From JACCQS01 sp963766765 (GTDB lineage: Bacteria > Actinomycetota > Actinomycetes > Mycobacteriales > Geodermatophilaceae): 64,000 nt of DNA. The notes under the pieces were generated by a model. That model was not told the origin of the DNA. It did no database searches and saw nothing but the letters and a program-made list of their open reading frames with translations. The stretch lies in NCBI GenBank assembly GCA_963766765.1, contig CAVYBR010000007.1, forward strand, positions 1-64,000, written 5' to 3'. Both the position numbers and the translations under genes were made by a program. Shown here one piece after another: positions 53,783 to 63,398 of this stretch (positions within the stretch are counted from its first letter, which is position 1; the number at the start of each line of letters is the position of its first letter).

Positions 53783-54727
53783 TCAGCGACGCCGGGCGAG
53801 GTCGGCTGCGCCGACCATGCCTGCCTCACCGCCGAGCTTGGCGATGGCGATCGCTGGCGCAGTTCGGTGGGCGCGTCCGGTCAGGCGCGACAGGAACGCG
53901 TTCTCGGCAGGTGCCCGCAACAGTTCCCCGGCATCGGAGACACCGCCGCCAAGGACGAACATGTCAGGGTCGAGCAGAGCCGCGAGCGTGGCCATTCCCC
54001 GCCCGAGCCAGTCCGACACGAAGGCGAAGGCCTCCAGCGCTGCCGGATCGCCCTCCTGTGCAGCCTGGGTGACCTCGGGCCCGGTGATGTTTTCCGGCTC
54101 ACCGGCGGCCAGCTCGAGCATCCGCGCGCCGTAGACCGGGTTGACGTCGGCGATGTCACGAGCCTCCCGGACCAGGGCGCGGCCGCTGGCATAGCGCTCC
54201 CAACAGCCACGATTGCCGCAGCCGCAGCGGCGGCCGTCGGCCACCACCGTCATGTGGCCGATCTCGGCCGCCATCCCGTTCATACCGCGATAGAGCGCGC
54301 CGTCGAGGACGACGCCGCCGCCCACGCCGGTCCCGATGGTCAACATCACCATCGAGTCCACATCCCGGGCGGCGCCGAACTGCGCCTCGCCCCAGGCTGC
54401 CGCGTTCGCGTCGTTCTCGACCACGACGGGGAGTCCGCAACGGTCTTCGACCGTCTCGCGCAGCGGGAGGTTTCGCCAGGCCAGGTTCGGCGCGAAGACC
54501 ACCGTCGAGCGCTTGGCGTCGATGAATCCCGCGGCGCCGAGCCCGATTGCCTCCACGTCATGGGAGGTACGGAGCTCGGCGATGACCTCGGCGATCACTT
54601 CGACGGTCTTGGCCGGGTCCTCGGCCGGGGTGTCCCGGAGCTCTGTGGCCAGCAACGAACCTGATTCGTCGACCACGCCGCCCGCGACCTTCGTGCCGCC
54701 GATGTCGACGCCGATGGTGAGGCTCAT
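53783..54727 (-). CDS. ROK-family sugar kinase (glucokinase-like)
   Basis: 314 residues from MSLTIGVDIGGTKVAGG at 54727. ATP-binding DIGGTK, substrate and catalytic ENDANAAAWGEAQ, GTGVGGGVVLDG, and the ROK zinc motif CGCGNRGCWERYASG preceded by EIGHMTV. It phosphorylates glucose or a related hexose or amino sugar. Divergent from a sugar MFS transporter and followed by the GH3 lipoprotein, so the three form a sugar-uptake and utilisation group. Confidence 0.9.
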   Translation of the reverse strand: MSLTIGVDIGGTKVAGGVVDESGSLLATELRDTPAEDPAKTVEVIAEVIAELRTSHDVEAIGLGAAGFIDAKRSTVVFAPNLAWRNLPLRETVEDRCGLPVVVENDANAAAWGEAQFGAARDVDSMVMLTIGTGVGGGVVLDGALYRGMNGMAAEIGHMTVVADGRRCGCGNRGCWERYASGRALVREARDIADVNPVYGARMLELAAGEPENITGPEVTQAAQEGDPAALEAFAFVSDWLGRGMATLAALLDPDMFVLGGGVSDAGELLRAPAENAFLSRLTGRAHRTAPAIAIAKLGGEAGMVGAADLARRR

Positions 54728-54825
54728 GGCGCAACAGCCTCCGCGCGAACGGGGACGGCACCGTGCCTGGTCACTGTCATCACCCCGCAAGTTAGCGCGA
54801 GCAAGTTTGGGGCACTAGTCCGGCC

Positions 54826-56232
54826 ATGACACGTGAGGTAACAGCCGACGAGCAGTACAACACGGTTCGAGCCATCCACCTGGCCACTGTGGCCGCGCTG
54901 GGCGGCTTCCTGTTCGGCTACGACACGGCAGTGATCAACGGCGCGGTCGGGGCCATGCGCGAGGAATTCGGCATCGGCTCGTTCCTCACCGGCTTCGCCG
55001 TGGCCTCTGCTTTGCTGGGCTGTGCGCTTGGCGCCTGGGGAGCCGGGCGACTTGCCGACAACTGGGGTCGGATCAGGGTCATGGTGCTCGCGGCGATCCT
55101 CTTCCTGGTCAGCGCCTTCGGATCCGGCCTGGCGTTCGGACCGTGGGATCTGATCCTGTGGCGGGTCGTCGGCGGCTTGGGCGTCGGTGCTGCCTCGGTC
55201 ATCGCGCCGGCCTACATCGCCGAGATTTCACCCGCCGCGATCCGCGGACGGCTCGGCTCGCTGCAGCAGCTGGCGATCGTCACTGGCATCTTCGCGGCTC
55301 TGCTTGCCGACTTCGCCCTTGCCTCCGCCGCAGGCGGTGCCGGCGAGGAGCTCTGGTTCGGGCTGGCGGCATGGCGCTGGATGTTCATCGCCCTGGCACT
55401 TCCGGCGCTCGCGTACGGCACGCTGGCGCTCACCATTCCCGAATCGCCGCGACACCTGATGGCCAAAGGCGAGGACGAGGACGCGCGGGCGGTACTGGGT
55501 GGGGTCCTGACCGAAGGCGTGGACGAGCGGATTGCAGAGATCCGACGCACGCTCGACCAGGAGGAGAAGAGTCGCGCCACGTTCCGGGATCTGCGTGGGC
55601 CGGTGTTGGGCTTGCTGCCCATCGTCTGGGTCGGCATCCTGCTCTCGGTCTTCCAGCAGTTCGTCGGGATCAACGTGATCTTCTACTACAGCACGACCCT
55701 GTGGGAGCAGGTGGGATTCAGTGAGTCCGATGCCCTGATCATCACGGTCATCACGTCGGTGACGAACATCGTGGTCACTCTGATCGCGATCTCCTTGATC
55801 GACAAGGTCGGGCGCAAATTCCTGCTCCTCGTGGGTTCGGCCGGGATGGCCCTCAGCCTCGGCACGCTGGCCGTCGTCTTCGGCACCGCCCCGGTCGAGG
55901 CTGGGGAACCGGTACTCAGTGACACCTCGGGAATCATCGCCCTCATCGCGGCCAACCTGTTCGTCGTCTTCTTCGGTGTCTCCTGGGGACCGGTGGTCTG
56001 GGTCCTGCTCGGAGAGATCTTCAGCAACCGCATTAGAGCGGCTGCACTCGGACTGGCCGCATCCGCGCAGTGGCTGGCGAATTTCGCGATCTCCACGACA
56101 TTTCCGGCATTGGCCGACGTGGGTCTGGGCGTTGCCTACGGGCTGTACACGATCTTTGCGGTCCTCTCCTTCTTGTTCGTCCTGAAATTCGTCCGAGAGA
56201 CGAAGGGACGCCAATTAGAAGATGCGGAGTGA
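54826..56232 (+). CDS. Sugar porter family MFS transporter
   Basis: 468 residues, 12 membrane helices. Sugar-porter signatures: ALGGFLFGYDTAVINGAVGAM, GAGRLADNWGRIRVM, PESPRHLMAKGE before the central loop, QQFVGINVIFYYSTTLWEQVGF, DKVGRKFLLLVG and PVVWVLLGEIFSNRIRAAALG. It probably imports a hexose or pentose by proton symport; PESPRHL and QQFVGINVIFYYS are the classic GLUT/XylE residues. Divergent from the ROK kinase gene. Confidence 0.92.
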   Translation: MTREVTADEQYNTVRAIHLATVAALGGFLFGYDTAVINGAVGAMREEFGIGSFLTGFAVASALLGCALGAWGAGRLADNWGRIRVMVLAAILFLVSAFGSGLAFGPWDLILWRVVGGLGVGAASVIAPAYIAEISPAAIRGRLGSLQQLAIVTGIFAALLADFALASAAGGAGEELWFGLAAWRWMFIALALPALAYGTLALTIPESPRHLMAKGEDEDARAVLGGVLTEGVDERIAEIRRTLDQEEKSRATFRDLRGPVLGLLPIVWVGILLSVFQQFVGINVIFYYSTTLWEQVGFSESDALIITVITSVTNIVVTLIAISLIDKVGRKFLLLVGSAGMALSLGTLAVVFGTAPVEAGEPVLSDTSGIIALIAANLFVVFFGVSWGPVVWVLLGEIFSNRIRAAALGLAASAQWLANFAISTTFPALADVGLGVAYGLYTIFAVLSFLFVLKFVRETKGRQLEDAE

Positions 56233-56285
56233 GCGGAGCGGTCGGCAGACCGATGATCGCTCAGCTCAACTCAACTCAACTCAGG

Positions 56286-56699
56286 TCAGCTGAGCTGCTT
56301 GCGCAGTTCAGCTTCGGTGCCGGGGGTGAACCCGCGGGCAAGGAACCACGCCCGAATCTCGTCGTGCTCGGGGTGCTCGGGATGGACCACGTTGTAGAGG
56401 TAGTTCAGGCCACGTTGGCTGGCCTCGGATTCCAGGTGCTCCAGGATGAAGGATCCGACTCCTCGGCCCTGACTGTCCGGCTCGACGGCAACCAGGATCT
56501 CTGCATCACCCCAGGTGTCGTCGAGCCGACCGAAGCCGACGACGGACTCCCCATCCTCCACTCGCCACCACTCATCGGCCAGACGCTGACCCTCACTGAC
56601 CTCGTTGAGCCCCAGGAGGTGCACGGAAAGGTCGGCGAGCACCCGCTGTTTTGCCGCATCCCAGATCGGCGCGGGCTCACGCGTCCAACTCAGAGCCAT
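56286..56699 (-). CDS. GNAT-family N-acetyltransferase
   Basis: 137 residues from the ATG at 56699. Motif A LVAVEPDSQGRGVGSFILEHLES with the acetyl-CoA loop QGRGVG, and a late AWFLARGF. The substrate is unknown. It converges on the sugar transporter; the 50-bp gap contains the short direct repeat CAACTCAACTCAACTCA. It is divergent from the PemK-like gene. Confidence 0.85.
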   Translation of the reverse strand: MALSWTREPAPIWDAAKQRVLADLSVHLLGLNEVSEGQRLADEWWRVEDGESVVGFGRLDDTWGDAEILVAVEPDSQGRGVGSFILEHLESEASQRGLNYLYNVVHPEHPEHDEIRAWFLARGFTPGTEAELRKQLS

Positions 56700-56734
56700 G
56701 ACCGAGATGCTAGTTCGGCAAGAGCCCGATCTGG

Positions 56735-57298
56735 TTGGCTCCTGGCGTGGACCCCGGCCGACTCGGAGCGCGGATTGCCAGATCCGTTGTTCGGCTTTTG
56801 TCCCGGCCGTCCCCGCCGTTCCGACCATCCCGGCCGTCCCGAGGGTCCCGACCGTCCCGGACGCCACCCCGGTCCGGGTCGCCGCCGCCGCCGTCCACCT
56901 ATCCGGGCGACTATGTCGGGCGGGTCGACATCCGGTACTCGCCGAAGCCGGATGGGAAACCGGATCCAGGAGAGGTTGTCTGGGGCTGGATCCCGTACGA
57001 GGACGACCACAGCCGTGGCAAGGACCGACCCGCCCTCCTGATCGGGCGGGACGGCCCGTGGCTGCTCGCGTTGATGCTGACGAGCAAGGACAAGGACAGC
57101 GGCGGAGGAGACGACACGCGACACGAGGTCTGGCTCGACATCGGAAGCGGACCGTGGGACCGTGAGCGCCGCCCGAGCGAGGTCCGCGTCGACCGGATCA
57201 TCCGACTCGCCGAGCATGCGATACGTCGAGAAGGCGCGGTTCTCGATCGGCAGCGATTCGATGTGGTTGCTGCCGCTGTGAGCCGGGCCGACGACTGA
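56735..57298 (+). CDS. PemK/MazF-like family protein with Pro/Arg-rich N-terminus
   Basis: About 187 residues from a GTG at 56735. The first 65 residues are basic and Pro/Ser/Arg-rich (RPSRPSRGSRPSRTPPRSG). The conserved domain starts YPGDYVGRVDIRYSPKPDG, PGEVVWGWIPYEDD, KDRPALLIGRDGPWLLALMLTS and WLDIGSGPWDRERRPSEVRVDRII, the actinobacterial PemK-like family with a MazF-type fold. No antitoxin gene is adjacent and the conserved form is widespread and single-copy, so a housekeeping role is possible rather than a toxin. The start in the low-complexity part is uncertain. Confidence 0.75.
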   Translation: MAPGVDPGRLGARIARSVVRLLSRPSPPFRPSRPSRGSRPSRTPPRSGSPPPPSTYPGDYVGRVDIRYSPKPDGKPDPGEVVWGWIPYEDDHSRGKDRPALLIGRDGPWLLALMLTSKDKDSGGGDDTRHEVWLDIGSGPWDRERRPSEVRVDRIIRLAEHAIRREGAVLDRQRFDVVAAAVSRADD

Positions 57299-57398
57299 AC
57301 CAAGATTCAGCTTCGCTTCGGGGTCCGGCAAAGAAGTTCGCATTTCGCGGGACCCTGCAGCCGTAGATCCACCGAACGTAAAACGGGGCCCAAATTTC

Positions 57399-58727
57399 AT
57401 GAACCGGACACGCATCACGACGGCTGAGCCACGTCCGATCGCTGGTGCCGGGCTCGTCCTCGCGCTGCTGCTTGCCTCGTGCGCGACCGGCAGTAACCCT
57501 GCGAGCCCGGAGACCGACGCCGCTCCGGCGGTTTCGACGGCCCCGGCGACGGCGCGCATCGATCTGGTCGACCCGACATTCTCGAACCCCACTGAGATCA
57601 CGAACCCGTGGTTTCCGATCAGTTCCCTGACCCAGGTGGTGCGGGTCGGGATGAATGCCGACGGCCCGTTGCGCGAGGAATCAACTCGCCTCCCCGGCAC
57701 GAGGGTGATCGAGTGGAACGGTCAGCGGATCGAGACGGTGATGTCGCACTTCCTGTCCTACAGCGACTGGCGCATCGTCGAAACCGGCGTCAACTATTTC
57801 GCCCAGGCCGATGACGGCTCAGTCTGGTCCTTCGGCTCGGAAGTGCGCGCGTACGAGAACGGTTCCGTGATCGACCAGGAGGGCTCCTGGTTCGCCGGCG
57901 CCGACGGGCCGCCGGGAATGATCATGCCGAGCGACCCACAGGTGGGCGATGTGTACCGGCCGGAGAACATCCCGGACGTGACCTTTGCCGAGGTCGTGGT
58001 GCAGTCGGTCGACGAGACGGTCGACGGCCCGCTTGGTCCGATCAGCGACTGTCTGCTCATCGAGGTACATCCGATGGACGGCGCGACCGAGACCAAGCTG
58101 TTCGCACCCGGATACGCCGAATTCCAGGCGCTGACGAGGTCCGACGATGCGGCTCTCACCGTCTCGGTTGGTTTGCCCATCGATGGATTGGATGGCGCAC
58201 TACCGGCTGAACTGGAAACCATGTCCACCGAGGCCCAGGCACTTCTGCGCCCGATCTCGAACTGGCAGGCCACGGCGGCCTCGATTGCCTGGCTCACGGC
58301 TGGATGGGAGAGCTACCGGCGAGTCGCCTCGCCCCTGACGGCTGATCAAGTCGACCGGGCGCTGCAGGCCCTGCGGACCGGCCTGTCAACCCAGGATTCC
58401 GCGGCCACCCACCTCGCCGCCACCGATCTGGCATTCGCAACGACCGACCTCCGCCTACGGTATGAGACTCCCGCGGCTGTTGATCTCGAACGGATGGCGA
58501 TCCTGGCCGAGCGCGTGATCCTGGATGCAGCTGACCACGGGGCAGGGGCAGTTGCCGGTGATGTCGCTGCGCTGCAAGCGATCTGGTCACGAATCCACCT
58601 CGCATTCCCAAATTCAGGGACAGTGGACGCGGCACTCGACGAGCTGATTGACGCAGCCGAGGCAACCGATCTGGCAGCCGCGGCGACGACTGCCGAACAG
58701 CTCGGGATGGCTCTGGCGCGACTCTGA
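57399..58727 (+). CDS. Putative lipoprotein of unknown function
   Basis: 442 residues. Signal sequence with lipobox: GAGLVLALLLASCATG (Cys at about 28). The mature protein has a beta-rich first domain (TNPWFPISSLTQVVRVGMNADGP, SDWRIVETGVNYFAQADDGSVWSFG, KLFAPGYAEFQAL). A C-terminal helical domain of about 150 residues follows (ADQVDRALQALRTGLSTQDSAATHLAATDLAFATTDLRLRYE, then repeated AADHGAGAVAGDVAALQAIW). I do not recognise a family. It lies directly upstream of the lanthipeptide cluster but is separated by an inverted repeat, so a functional link is uncertain. Confidence 0.65.
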   Translation: MNRTRITTAEPRPIAGAGLVLALLLASCATGSNPASPETDAAPAVSTAPATARIDLVDPTFSNPTEITNPWFPISSLTQVVRVGMNADGPLREESTRLPGTRVIEWNGQRIETVMSHFLSYSDWRIVETGVNYFAQADDGSVWSFGSEVRAYENGSVIDQEGSWFAGADGPPGMIMPSDPQVGDVYRPENIPDVTFAEVVVQSVDETVDGPLGPISDCLLIEVHPMDGATETKLFAPGYAEFQALTRSDDAALTVSVGLPIDGLDGALPAELETMSTEAQALLRPISNWQATAASIAWLTAGWESYRRVASPLTADQVDRALQALRTGLSTQDSAATHLAATDLAFATTDLRLRYETPAAVDLERMAILAERVILDAADHGAGAVAGDVAALQAIWSRIHLAFPNSGTVDAALDELIDAAEATDLAAAATTAEQLGMALARL

Positions 58728-58739
58728 GCCACCGGAATT

Positions 58740-58786
58740 CCTAGTTCCGGCTTCAATGAGGACCGTTTTGCATCGCCGGTTCTAGG
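58740..58786. promoter_or_regulatory. Inverted repeat between lipoprotein gene and lanthipeptide operon
   Basis: CCTAGTTCCGGC (58740-58751) and GCCGGTTCTAGG (58775-58786): 12-base arms pairing with two central mismatches across a 23-base spacer. It begins 13 bp after the lipoprotein stop and ends 54 bp before the synthetase GTG. It could be a terminator or a regulator-binding site in the lanthipeptide promoter. Confidence 0.5.
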
Positions 58787-58839
58787 AGTACAAACACGGT
58801 CAGTGAAATGGGGCTTCACTCGTAAACACGGGGGACAGC

Positions 58840-61444
58840 GTGGACCGCAGCTATGAGGGCTATTGCCTGATAGATCAGCAGTTCTACGACAACCCCATGC
58901 TGGCCCGCTGGGATGACGCGGACTTTCCCATCGCCGATCGCCCAGTCCCGCCCGGCTGGCGGCGGGTCGAGCTGGAGGACTGGCTCGTCTACGCACCCGA
59001 CCCCATCGACGTTCCCACCCAAGGGTGGAAGATCCACGTCTCAGCGTGCTTGGACAACGCAGCTGAGATCCTCGAGGCGACCTGGGACTACTGCATCACT
59101 CGAGGCATTGCGTTCAAGTTCGTCCGCAGTCGGCAGTTGTTCCTGCTCGCCAACAGCAAGTACGCCCACCGCGGTTCCAGCGGGAAGTTCATCACCATCT
59201 TCCCGGCCGGCGACGTCCAGTTCGAGCTGATCGTTACCGAACTCAACGAGATTCTCGGCGGACAGCCTGGGCCCTACATCCTGAGTGACCTGCGCTGGGC
59301 GGACGGTCCGCTCTACGTTCGGTACGGCGGGTTCAGTGATCGCTTCTGTATCGGGCCCAACGGCGAAACGGTTCCAGCCATCGCCAATGCCGACGGGGAG
59401 CTCGTGCCAGACCGTCGGGGCGCGACGTTCTACACGCCACCGTGGGTGCCCGTGCCCGAGTGCCTCCAGCCGCATATCGCGGCTCGGGCGGCCGCAACGG
59501 TCGAGGACATCCCTTATCGCATCGAGCGATCGTTGCATTTCTCCAACGGCGGAGGCGTCTATGCCGGGGCTCATCGGGATACCGGAAAGCCGGTGGTGCT
59601 CAAGGAGGCTCGCCCGTACGCGGGCCTGGCGATGGACGGGACCGACGCCGTTGCGCGACTGCGGGCCGAGCGCGACATGTTGCAGCGGCTGGCTGGGCTG
59701 GACATCGTGCCCGCCGTCTTGGACTACCTCACCGTCGGCGGGCACGAGTTCCTCGTCCTGGAGTACGTCGAGGGACCGCCGCTCAGCACCACCCTGGTTG
59801 ATCGTTACCCGCTGGCATTGATCGGTGGTGAAGGGACGCACGACGAGTACACGTCGTGGGCGCTGGACGTCCACGCCCGGGTGGAGGCAGCCGTCGGGCA
59901 GGCCCATTCGCGTGGTGTTGTCATCGGGGATCTGCATCCGTACAACATCCTGGTCCGGCCGGACGGCCGAATCGCGCTGATCGACCTGGAGATCGCCTCT
60001 GACGTCAGCGCGGGAAAGCGCCCCAGCATCGCCGACCCCGCCTTCTCATCACCGAGTGCCTGCATCGGGTTCGAGATCGACCGCTATGCCCTGGCCTGCC
60101 TGCGGCTGTTCATGTTCCTGCCGCTCACCGAGTTGCTCGCACTCGATCCGAACAAGGTCGCAGAGTTCGCCGAGGTCATCGCCGAAGCGTTCCCGGTTCC
60201 GAACGAATTCCTGCGCCCAGCAGTCGAGGTGATCACTGCCGCTGCGCCATCGGGGCGAAGCCCTGGCACACCGCGACCACGACTCGACCGCGGCGCTCCG
60301 CTCAGGTGGGCGCAGATCCGGCAGTCGATGACCGCCGCCATTCTGGCCAGCGCCACCCCGGACCGGCAGGACCGGCTCTTTCCAGGCGACATCAAGCAGT
60401 TCGAGACCGGGGGGACTGAACCTCGCGCACGGCGCCGCCGGCGTGCTCTACGCGCTGGCGCTCACTGGCGCCGGCCAATTTCCCGAGTACGAGGAATGGC
60501 TGATCAAGCGGGCCTCGGACCCTGAGCCAGGGACCCTGTTCGGCCTGTACGACGGCCTGCATGGCGTCGCCTACGCACTCGATGCTCTCGGCCGGCGCGA
60601 GGACGCGCTCGGGGTTCTCCATATGTGCATCGACGGACTTGGGGACAACTGGGACCAACTGAGTCCCGACCTGTACGGAGGTCTGGCTGGCATCGGGCTG
60701 AATCTCGCCCACTTCGCCGAGATCACGGGCGATTCCTCTCTGTGGGCGCTCGTGGCCGACATCACTGACGTCGTCGCGGACAGCCTGGGCGAGGTCGACT
60801 CGGTCCCGACGACCAGCGGCCGTACCAATCCGTACGCCGGCTTGCTCCGCGGATCTGCCGGCCTGGCCCTGTTGTTCCTTCGGCTCTACGACCGTACCGC
60901 CGACCCGGCTCTGCTCGACCTGGCGGCAATCGCGTTGCGGCAGGATCTGCGCCGCTGCCTCGTGCGTGAGGACGGGGCACTTGAGGTGAATGAAGGCTTC
61001 CGGACCATGCCGTATCTGTTGGACGGGAGCGTCGGCATCGGAGCCGTCCTGGATCGCTACCTAGCGGTGCGTGGTGATGACGAGTTCGCCATTGCCAGCA
61101 AGGGGATAGCGGTCGCGGCCCAATCGGAGTTCTACATCGAGCCCGGACTCTTCTCCGGTCGCGCTGGCATGATCCTCTACCTCAGCCGACAGCACGCGCC
61201 GGGATCCGCAATGTTCGATCCGGTCGTCGCCGGTCATGTTCGCCGGCTCGACTGGCATGCCGTCAACTACGGCGGAGAACTGGCCTTTCCCGGTGAGCAA
61301 CTGCTCAGGCTCTCGATGGACCTGGGCACTGGCACCGCAGGAGTGCTGCTCGCGCTGGGCGCTGCCATGCACGACCAACCGGTTCAGCTTCCGTTCCTCG
61401 GCACGGCATCTGCCGACCGTCAGACCAGTCGCGGGAGGAGGTGA
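58840..61444 (+). CDS. lanKC: Class III lanthipeptide synthetase (LanKC, RamC/AmfT-like), one frameshift
   Basis: About 867 residues with the three LanKC parts. 1-215: phosphoSer/Thr lyase-like region (YEGYCLIDQQFYDNPM, GWKIHVSACLDNAAEIL, FKFVRSRQLFLLANSKYAHRGSSGKFITIFP). About 225-500: protein-kinase domain with GGGVYAGAHRDTGKPVVLKEARPY (VLK), catalytic VVIGDLHPYNILV (HRD-like D, N) and IALIDLEIA (DFG-like). After a one-base shift near 60410 comes the cyclase-like domain with LNLAHGAAGVLYAL, LYDGLHGVAYAL, LYGGLAGIGLNLAHF, FSGRAGMILYL and TGTAGVLLAL (GxxG repeats). Class I, II and IV zinc ligands (Cys, Cys-His) are absent, which defines class III. It phosphorylates and eliminates Ser/Thr, then forms lanthionine or labionin rings. 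Confidence 0.9.
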
Positions 61445-61449
61445 CATAC

Positions 61450-61560
61450 ATGGCCATCCTCGACCTACAAGGACTCGAAGTAGAACAGGGCACAGCTGCT
61501 CGCGGAAGTCGGCGCAGCCGCAGGTGCGGCGCGAGCCGCCTCAGCCTGTTGCTCTGCTGA
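61450..61560 (+). CDS. lanA: Class III lanthipeptide precursor peptide (LanA)
   Basis: 36 residues, ATG at 61450, 6 bp after the synthetase stop and preceded by GGGAGGAGG. The leader MAILDLQGLEVEQG carries the LxLQ-type motif of SapB/AmfS leaders. The core has two consecutive class III motifs, S20-x2-S23-x2-C26 and S29-x2-S32-x3-C36, ending exactly at the stop as SRLSLLLC. This fits the Ser-x2-Ser-x(2-5)-Cys pattern for labionin or methyl-free lanthionine rings. Unusually, the first ring is Arg-rich (SRRSRRC), giving a cationic rather than hydrophobic core. An undetected indel could alter the middle, but leader and terminal motif are in one frame. Confidence 0.82.
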   Translation: MAILDLQGLEVEQGTAARGSRRSRRCGASRLSLLLC

Positions 61561-61562
61561 AA

Positions 61563-63398
61563 GGCAATTCCGATGCGTCGGCAGTCGCCTCGTTTGACGA
61601 CGAGGCGGCTGCCCGACGCCGATTCCGGGGTGCGGAGGACCACACGGACGAGGCACGTACGGTCAACGGGCTGCTGGCTCAGGTAGGGCGACGCGCCGGT
61701 AGTCGGTCGCTTGGCGTCCTCATCGCCAGCACCCTGGTCGGCACTGCAGCGGCACTCGCCCTTCCCGCGGTGCTGGGCGGCACCCTCGATGCCGTCGTCG
61801 CCGGCACCGAGTTGAGCCGCTGGTTGACCTGGTTGGTCCTCCTTGTGGTGGTCATGTCCCTGGGCGAGGCGTTCGAGGACATGGCAAGCGGTACAGCAAC
61901 GGCTCGTTCCACCGCCTGGTTACGGAAGACCGCGGTGTCGCACGTGCTGTCGCTGGGCTGGCGGACTGCGCACCGGTATCAGCCCGGGGATCTGGTCGCG
62001 CGTCTGGTCGGCAACACCGCTGAGGCAGGCAGCGCGGCAGCGGACGTGATTCGCGGGATAGCAGCGCTGCTTCCCGCGGTAGGTGGCACCGTCGCCCTTG
62101 CGCTCATCGATCCGTGGTTGTGCCTCACTTTCGTGCTCGGTGCCCCACTGCTGTTGGCGTTGCTCTGGGCCTTCGCGAGCACAGCGTCCGAGCTCGCCGA
62201 CGGATACCTGGCCGTCCAGGGCGTGATCGCCGGCCGGCTTGCACATGCCGTCGCGGGCGCACGGACCATCGCCGCCGCGGGGACGGTCGACCGGGAGACC
62301 AAGCGGGTGCTGACACCGCTGAGCTCCTTGCACGACTACGGGATGCGGATGTGGCGTGCTCAGACCAGGATCACCGCGCAGGACCTGCTGCTGTTGTCCG
62401 GCCTCGAGATCGCCGTCCTCGCCGTGGCGGGCCTCGAGGTCTCCCGGGGCCGGATCTCGCCGGGCGAACTCTTGGCCGCCAGTGAGTACGTTGCGCTGGC
62501 CGCGGGACTCAGTTCAGCGATTCCCGCGGTCACCCGGTTGATCCGGTCACGGGCAGCAGCACAACGGGTGGGTGCGGTGCTCGACCTGCCGGTTGTGGAA
62601 TACGGGACCGACGTCCTGCCGGCTCGGGGCGGAACGCTCGAGTTTCGTCAGGTGACTGTGCGCGTCGCCGGCCGGACGGTCCTCGACGGCCTCGACCTCG
62701 TGATCCCAGCCGGATCCATGGTGGCGATCGTCGGCCGAAGCGGTGCTGGGAAGTCGACGCTGGCCGAGGTCGCCGGGCGACTGCTCGATCCGGACGCAGG
62801 CGTGGTGCTGCTGGACGGTGTGCCGTTGCCGGACCTGACGCGAGCCGAGCTACGCCGGGCGATCGGATACGGCTTCGAGCGACCGATCCCACTGGGAGCC
62901 ACGGTGGGTGAAGCGATCGACTTCGGCGTCGAGCGAGCAGGTCCGCGGGAGGTTGCCGAAGCTGCGCAGGCTGCCCGTGCCGAGTCCTTCATCCTGCATC
63001 TGCCGGACGGCTATGCGACGCCCTTGGCGCAGGCCCCGATGTCGGGTGGGGAAATCCAAAGAGTCGGACTGGCCCGGGCATTTGCGCACCAGGGTCGACT
63101 CCTGATCCTGGACGACGTCGCGGCGAGCCTGGACACCGTGACCGAGCACGAGATCAGTCAGGCGCTGACTGGGGCCATGGGCAACCGAACCCGGATCATC
63201 ATCGCCCATCGGGCATCCACCGCAGCCCGAGCCGATCGGGTGATCTGGCTGGATCGCGGCATGGTGCGCGCCCAAGCCGCGCATGCTGAGCTGTGGGCTG
63301 ACCCGGACTACCGGGGACTGTTCGAAGCGGAACCGGCGCAGGATGACCCGGCACCGGTCCTGGCCGCGGTCGGCGATCGTTCGGTGGCTGGCCCGTGA
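61563..63398 (+). CDS. ABC exporter (membrane + ATPase fusion), RamA/AmfA-like
   Basis: About 600 residues. Six membrane segments (SLGVLIASTLVGTAAALALP, WLTWLVLLVVVMSLGEAF, LLPAVGGTVALALIDPWL, FVLGAPLLLALLWAF, LLSGLEIAVLAVAGLEV, ASEYVALAAGLSSAI) precede the nucleotide-binding domain: Walker A IVGRSGAGKSTLAEV, signature MSGGEIQRVGLARAF, Walker B RLLILDDVAASLD, H-loop IIIAHRAST. The Walker-B Glu is Asp, as in several RamA/B-like exporters. The start is unclear: no ATG in frame after the precursor. An ATG at 61572 lies in another frame, so an indel near the 5' end is suspected. It probably exports the mature peptide with the next gene product. Confidence 0.87.
   Translation, partial: GNSDASAVASFDDEAAARRRFRGAEDHTDEARTVNGLLAQVGRRAGSRSLGVLIASTLVGTAAALALPAVLGGTLDAVVAGTELSRWLTWLVLLVVVMSLGEAFEDMASGTATARSTAWLRKTAVSHVLSLGWRTAHRYQPGDLVARLVGNTAEAGSAAADVIRGIAALLPAVGGTVALALIDPWLCLTFVLGAPLLLALLWAFASTASELADGYLAVQGVIAGRLAHAVAGARTIAAAGTVDRETKRVLTPLSSLHDYGMRMWRAQTRITAQDLLLLSGLEIAVLAVAGLEVSRGRISPGELLAASEYVALAAGLSSAIPAVTRLIRSRAAAQRVGAVLDLPVVEYGTDVLPARGGTLEFRQVTVRVAGRTVLDGLDLVIPAGSMVAIVGRSGAGKSTLAEVAGRLLDPDAGVVLLDGVPLPDLTRAELRRAIGYGFERPIPLGATVGEAIDFGVERAGPREVAEAAQAARAESFILHLPDGYATPLAQAPMSGGEIQRVGLARAFAHQGRLLILDDVAASLDTVTEHEISQALTGAMGNRTRIIIAHRASTAARADRVIWLDRGMVRAQAAHAELWADPDYRGLFEAEPAQDDPAPVLAAVGDRSVAGP

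Noticed and set aside
56735..57298. Complete MazEF/PemIK toxin-antitoxin system
   Set aside because: No antitoxin-like small gene precedes the PemK-like frame. The upstream gene is a divergent GNAT, and the family is often single-copy in actinobacteria.
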